Both the position numbers and the translations under genes were made by a program. From Adineta steineri (lineage: Eukaryota; Rotifera; Eurotatoria; Adinetida; Adinetidae): a DNA stretch of 64,000 bases. Below are positions 60,126 to 64,000 of the stretch, piece by piece (position 1 is the first letter of the stretch; each line of letters starts with the position of its first letter). A model generated the notes under the pieces. It was not told the DNA's origin. It saw only the letters and a program-made list of their open reading frames with translations, and did not search any database. The DNA lies in contig CAJNOI010000039.1 in NCBI GenBank assembly GCA_905250115.1, positions 124,001-188,000 on the forward strand, written 5' to 3'.

Positions 60126-61320
60126 TTAAAATTCGATGTCAAAACGTGTAGCTTTCATTTTGCTTTTGCCTGTATTTACATCTTTTTTTTCTGGTTCTGA
60201 ACGTTCAGTTATTTGATTTATTGATTGTGTTGTACGATTTTCATTCGTAGGAACTTCATCTGCAAAACGAACAGTACGTTCACTTTCTCGTTTTTGTGAT
60301 TTAATTTCGTCAGGTGATGGATAATAATATCGACCATAAGTTGATGCAAATGGATTATCAGGGCTCATATTTAATGATGTTTTATCTAATGGAGCTGACA
60401 TATTTGGTTTTTTAGCTTGAAATGATGTTGATGTTAGAGGTGCTACTGATCGTGGTGATAGCTGTAGCGGTGGCACCTGTTGTTGTTGTTGACGAGGTGG
60501 ACTGGATGGTGGATTATACGATGGTTTATTATAACTATAATATTCTGGTGGTGGTCTTTGTACAGGAATAGGTCTATAAGAAAGTGGTGCTGGATTATTT
60601 CGTTCCCAATCAGCAATAGATGTTGAAATTGAATTGAATCCAAGTCCAATATCACCAGCTGAATATTGTCGAATTAATGACGGTCGATAACTACTAAATG
60701 AATTAGAATGTGACAATCCGTTTGACGAAGTATATGATTCTGTCACTTTTGGTATTTCAGGAATATATTTTGGTGGACTTGTTTGTGTTGGTTGTTGATA
60801 ACGTTCATAAGTTTTCGAAAATGGATTTTCACCGGACATATGCAAAGATTTGCTATCTATTGAACGATTAGCTGTACTTTGACTGGTTATTTTTTTCGAT
60901 GGATCGATTTGTACTGGATAACGATAATTTCCATAAATAGCATGAAATGGATTTTCATCAGAAAGATTTAATGATTTATTTAGAGAACCATCATTTTTTC
61001 GTGGAGATGTTATAGAAGTTATTGAACGTGGTGAACTAAAATGTTCAAATGGACGAGCTGGATCAACAAATGGATTTTCACTTGACATCATATTTGTTTT
61101 TTCAATATTACCACCATCTTTTGTACCATTACTATTTCTTCGATTATGATTAGTAGCTACTGAAAAACGTGATGTATTCGGTGGAATATAACTAAATAAA
61201 AATAAGGAAAGGAAATTTTCTTTTCCTTTTTTAATCAAAAAAAAAATTTTGATTGACTTACTTATTTGTAGCTAATGGTCCATGCATTGTTCCTATTGAT
61301 TGTTGATGATTTGAATACAT
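60126..61320 (-). CDS. NPF-repeat disordered protein
   Basis: Two exons: 61262-61320 (MYSNHQQSIGTMHGP) and 60126-61191, joining in frame. The ~375-residue product is Ser/Pro/Tyr/Asn-rich and without hydrophobic core or membrane segment. A motif of the form L-N-x-S-x-(E/D)-N-P-F-x-x-x-Y-x-R-Y occurs four times, with NPF at residues 59-61, 100-102 and 142-144 and again about 55 codons before the end; the first copy lacks the Tyr part. NPF tripeptides bind EH domains of endocytic adaptors (EPS15, intersectin, EHD). Between copies 3 and 4 lies a Pro/Gln-rich stretch that could bind SH3 domains. An endocytic scaffold is the natural guess, but I recognise no family. Confidence 0.75.
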
Positions 61321-62552
61321 GTTTTCAAAATAATTAATATGATGTAGATTTTACTTGCGCATTTGTTTAGTCAGGCAAACAAACATTCAGAAGGAAAGCG
61401 AACAAAGAAAATTTCATACATGCATCTACCACTAATAATAATAATGGCAACAGCATGCATACATCTTACCATATTGGTTGCTATGTCTTTTCTTTTTTTC
61501 AGATAAAACTAACGCCATTTTTTTTTGCCCTTACTGTTCTCTCAATCGAACGTTTGTAAATGTCATTAGAGTCATTTTTTTCTCGTTTAATCAAAATTTT
61601 ACTAAAATAGAAGTCTGCCTGTTGTTATTTAAATAATAGGCGTGAAAAAAGAAAAAATAATAACTTATTTTTTTTTTCTTGAGTTCTTTATGAGTATATG
61701 TTGATTCAAAACAAAAATATTTTTATTATTATCAATAAATTATTCCTAAAATTTTGCTCGAGTTTTTTTCATCTAGTTAAATAATATACTAAAGTTTAAA
61801 GAATAAACTATGTATTTGAACGATTTAATTAATACGGAAAAATACATTTTACTTAAAAAATAACATAGTTCATATCGAAATTTTTACGATTATGTTTAAA
61901 ATGAAGAAATTTTCTTTATTCTCATATTTCTTTCTGTTGATATTTAATTATTCTAATCTAATAATTAGTAATGTATACTACAATCAAACAGATGATTTAC
62001 AAAAGTATTTATTTCATATATCATATTTCTCTGATAAGAACTTCAAACAATTATTTTCATAATTTTACTACAATATTTTATGAAGGTTAGATAATTTTTT
62101 GTAAGAAATCTCGCTTTAATAAAGAATAAATATTTTATCGAAATTGTCAACTGTTATTTGCACTCCAGGTTATAATGTCAATATGTATTACTATCATTAC
62201 ATATTTTTAACAACTATCAATGTGTGTATTTGAATCCCGTCTATATTTACTCTCACTTGCTAACATAAAATATTTATTTTCTCCATTGAAGAAATATTAA
62301 ACTTTGTAATATATATTTTCATTATAGTTTATTTAAATTACATGCGTACTACGCTCGAATGAAAGTGTGAAAAAAATGAATTTTGTACCTTATGACATCT
62401 ACGATATTAAGTTTTTATTAGACAGTGCTGATTCATATGGGATCAGGTAAATGTAACTGTTGTAACTATCGGCACGTAAGTACGAAAACGTACGGATTCG
62501 ATTATACATATAAATAGCACGAACGAGGCATACACAATATTTAGTTACTGAA
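61321..62552. other. Divergent intergenic spacer (NPF protein / DUF5519)
   Basis: AT-rich. Its right ~230 nt is repeated at about 63648-63869 as the upstream region of the second DUF5519 copy. Confidence 0.55.
62509..62517 (+). promoter_or_regulatory. TATA box of DUF5519 copy 1
   Basis: TATAAATAG, 35 nt before the ATG at 62553. The same box at the same distance precedes copy 2 (63826-63834). Confidence 0.55.
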
Positions 62553-63272
62553 ATGTTTATACTTATTACATTTATTATATTGATTATTTTACTAGTTTTA
62601 TTACATCAAAATTATAATAAATATGCACATGGTTTAAGAGAAAGACCATCTTATTTCTTATGGCTCTGTACACGTTTTCTTGATTATAAAGGTTGGACAA
62701 CAGAACAATATTGTCTTAATACAAATGATTTGAAATCAACTGATCAATCAGGATATTTAACTGATAAAGATATTCCAACACGCAATCAATCAAGACCAAA
62801 AATGTTACGTGCCTTACCACATCGTCAATTAACTCAACATGCACCAGATGATATTATGTATGAAATGCACAAACATATGGAATCAATATCAATACCAAAA
62901 TACGGTGGACAAACTATAAATAATGAACTTCTATTACGTGGTAGTTCAATTAATGAATATACTGGTGCTGATGCTTTATTTTTACCAAATGCTGATGAAA
63001 AAACACTAGGACATGGTGAATTGGCACATTTACATTCAAATGATGGATCATTTCATATGATACTTCATCCATCTGATGCTAAATTATTAATTGATAAACA
63101 ATGGGCAGAAAGATTTCCATTACACGGAGTCAATTTCTTGAACAGAATTCAAGTTCCTGAATCATTTATATTACTTTATGCACCACAAAATGAAAATGAA
63201 GTTAAAATGTGGAAAACAATTTTAAATGCTGCTATTGATTATAATCGAGATATGCGTAAACATAAACATTAA
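62553..63272 (+). CDS. DUF5519 ('luciferase-domain') membrane-anchored protein, copy 1
   Basis: Intronless 239-residue protein. Residues 2-18 are a strongly hydrophobic anchor (FILITFIILIILLVLLH). The C-terminal ~100 residues carry the DUF5519 pattern: GHGELAHLHSNDGSFHMILH, DAKLLIDKQWAERFPLHG, then FILLYAPQNENEVKMWKTIL. This domain is known mostly from fungi and bacteria, where its biochemical role is unsettled despite the 'luciferase' database name. Intronless structure in an intron-rich genome and a patchy family distribution make acquisition by transfer plausible. A second copy begins at 63870. Probably a single-pass protein in the secretory pathway or ER. Confidence 0.8.
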   Translation: MFILITFIILIILLVLLHQNYNKYAHGLRERPSYFLWLCTRFLDYKGWTTEQYCLNTNDLKSTDQSGYLTDKDIPTRNQSRPKMLRALPHRQLTQHAPDDIMYEMHKHMESISIPKYGGQTINNELLLRGSSINEYTGADALFLPNADEKTLGHGELAHLHSNDGSFHMILHPSDAKLLIDKQWAERFPLHGVNFLNRIQVPESFILLYAPQNENEVKMWKTILNAAIDYNRDMRKHKH

Positions 63273-63401
63273 ATTTTTTTATTTTTTGCCTAATAGTTCA
63301 TTTACTTTCAAAAAACTTAATAAAGCTTGAATAGATTTTTGAACATAAATCTTTGAATGCGATCATTGATATATAAGATACTACATGCATATACATTTTA
63401 A

Positions 63402-63655
63402 TTATCGTCTTTGCGACTTAAATTCATCATGATAGCCATTATATGCTTTTATTACTTTCGGATGATTAAATGTCGCTTCTTCTAATCCACGATTGAAATC
63501 AATTGTTTTTCGATTCCATTTAGCAATAACAACAAAAGGTGAGATGTTATATGTTTTATATAATTCCTCTGCTATTTGTTCTGTAAATGGATCAAAACTT
63601 GCGAAATCTTGTACTGTTGTAACTTTGCATCGAGTTCCAGTCAAACATGAATCAT
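63402..63655 (-). pseudogene. C-terminal fragment of an N-formylglutamate amidohydrolase-like gene
   Basis: The minus strand encodes about 80 residues ending in a stop at 63402. DPFTEQIAEELY, VVIAKWNRKTIDFNRGLEEA and VIKAYNGYHDEF fit the C-terminal half of the N-formylglutamate amidohydrolase family (RK.VD.NR...AY..YH). The reading frame continues open to 63719, but from about 63650 it enters DNA that is a copy of the DUF5519 upstream region. The gene's 5' part has therefore been replaced and the catalytic N-terminal half is missing. Probably non-functional, though an unseen promoter could express it. Confidence 0.6.
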
Positions 63656-63825
63656 TATAATTAAATGTACATACACTCGAATGAAAGTGTGAAAAAATGA
63701 ATTTCGTACATGATGACATCTACGATATTAAGTTTTTATTAGATAGTACTGATTCATATGCGATTAAGTATATGTAACTATCGCTATCGGCATATAAGTA
63801 CGAAAAGTACGACTTCGATCATAAA

Positions 63826-63834
63826 TATAAATAG
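63826..63834 (+). promoter_or_regulatory. TATA box of DUF5519 copy 2
   Basis: TATAAATAG, 35 nt before the ATG at 63870, in sequence identical to copy 1 from this box onward. Confidence 0.55.
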
Positions 63835-63869
63835 CACGAACGAGGCATACACAATATTTAGTTACTGAA

Positions 63870-64000
63870 ATGTTTATACTTATTACATTTATTATATTGA
63901 TTATTTTACTAGTTTTATTACATCAAAATTATAATAAATATGCACATGGTTTAAGAGAAAGACCATCTTATTTCTTATGGCTCTGTACACGTTTTCTTGA
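63870..64000 (+). CDS. DUF5519 protein, copy 2 (runs off right edge)
   Basis: The first 131 nt are identical to copy 1 at 62553-62683, including the hydrophobic anchor. It is a recent tandem duplicate or a product of gene conversion. The rest lies outside the window. Confidence 0.85.
   Translation, partial: MFILITFIILIILLVLLHQNYNKYAHGLRERPSYFLWLCTRFL

Noticed and set aside
1..64000. tRNA, rRNA or CRISPR arrays
   Set aside because: No cloverleaf with a GGTTCGA-type T-arm, no rRNA core sequence, and no regularly spaced identical repeats were seen on either strand.

Overview
The window looks like part of a bdelloid rotifer nuclear genome (Rotaria/Adineta type). It is very AT-rich. Genes are dense, on both strands, and cut by many short GT..AG introns (about 45-100 nt). 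Most products are recognisably animal: tensin, BTBD9, CYB5R4, ZMYND19, DDA1, synaptotagmin, Rubicon-family, KIF28-like kinesin and CCDC148. One intronless gene joins an arginine ADP-ribosyltransferase domain to TPRs, an architecture I associate with bdelloids. A bacterial-type CorA and a DUF5519 ('luciferase-fold') gene are candidate horizontally acquired genes. All exon models were built by hand from splice sites, reading frame and family motifs.

Layout. 0-14.7 kb: start of a KIF28/KLP-6-like kinesin (-, runs off the left edge), a tetraspan PPxY membrane protein (-), ZMYND19 (+), a Rubicon/Pacer-like autophagy regulator (-), two tandem dual-specificity phosphatases with long Ser/Asn-rich tails (-), and a HAD hydrolase (+). 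16.3-23.5 kb: a tensin with SH2 and PTB domains (+). 26-30.4 kb: a SOCS-box protein and an F-box protein (+). About 31.6-32.5 kb: a decayed gene. 33-41.3 kb: CYB5R4 (+), an alpha/beta hydrolase (-), DDA1 (+) and a tandem-C2 synaptotagmin-like protein (-). 44.9-48.7 kb: BTBD9 (+), with a secreted-protein gene nested antisense in a 1-kb intron. 51.6-54.0 kb: CCDC148 (-). 54.9-59.3 kb: CorA (+) and the ADP-ribosyltransferase-TPR gene (+). 60.1-61.3 kb: an NPF-repeat protein (-). 62.5-64 kb: tandem DUF5519 genes (+) with a broken N-formylglutamate amidohydrolase-like fragment between them.

The most unusual region is 48.48-51.92 kb. A segment of about 0.7 kb (end of BTBD9 plus last exon of CCDC148) is present twice, flanking a foreign-looking insertion of about 2 kb. 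The insertion is bounded by inverted G-rich TGTGGG-like arrays, which resemble the bdelloid telomere repeat. It carries a degenerate tandem repeat of about 80 bp and a single 119-codon ORF that is richer in G+C than its surroundings. That ORF has a consensus TATA box and a RelE/ParE-like C-terminal sequence pattern. Only one copy of each duplicated gene end is intact, so both host genes survived the insertion.

Other structure includes two short TTAA-flanked inverted-repeat elements (piggyBac-like MITE candidates), several perfect hairpins in gene-free DNA, and microsatellites. Adaptors or cofactors of four cullin ubiquitin-ligase classes (SOCS box, F-box, DDA1, BTB) lie within about 20 kb, probably by chance. 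I saw no tRNA, rRNA or CRISPR array.
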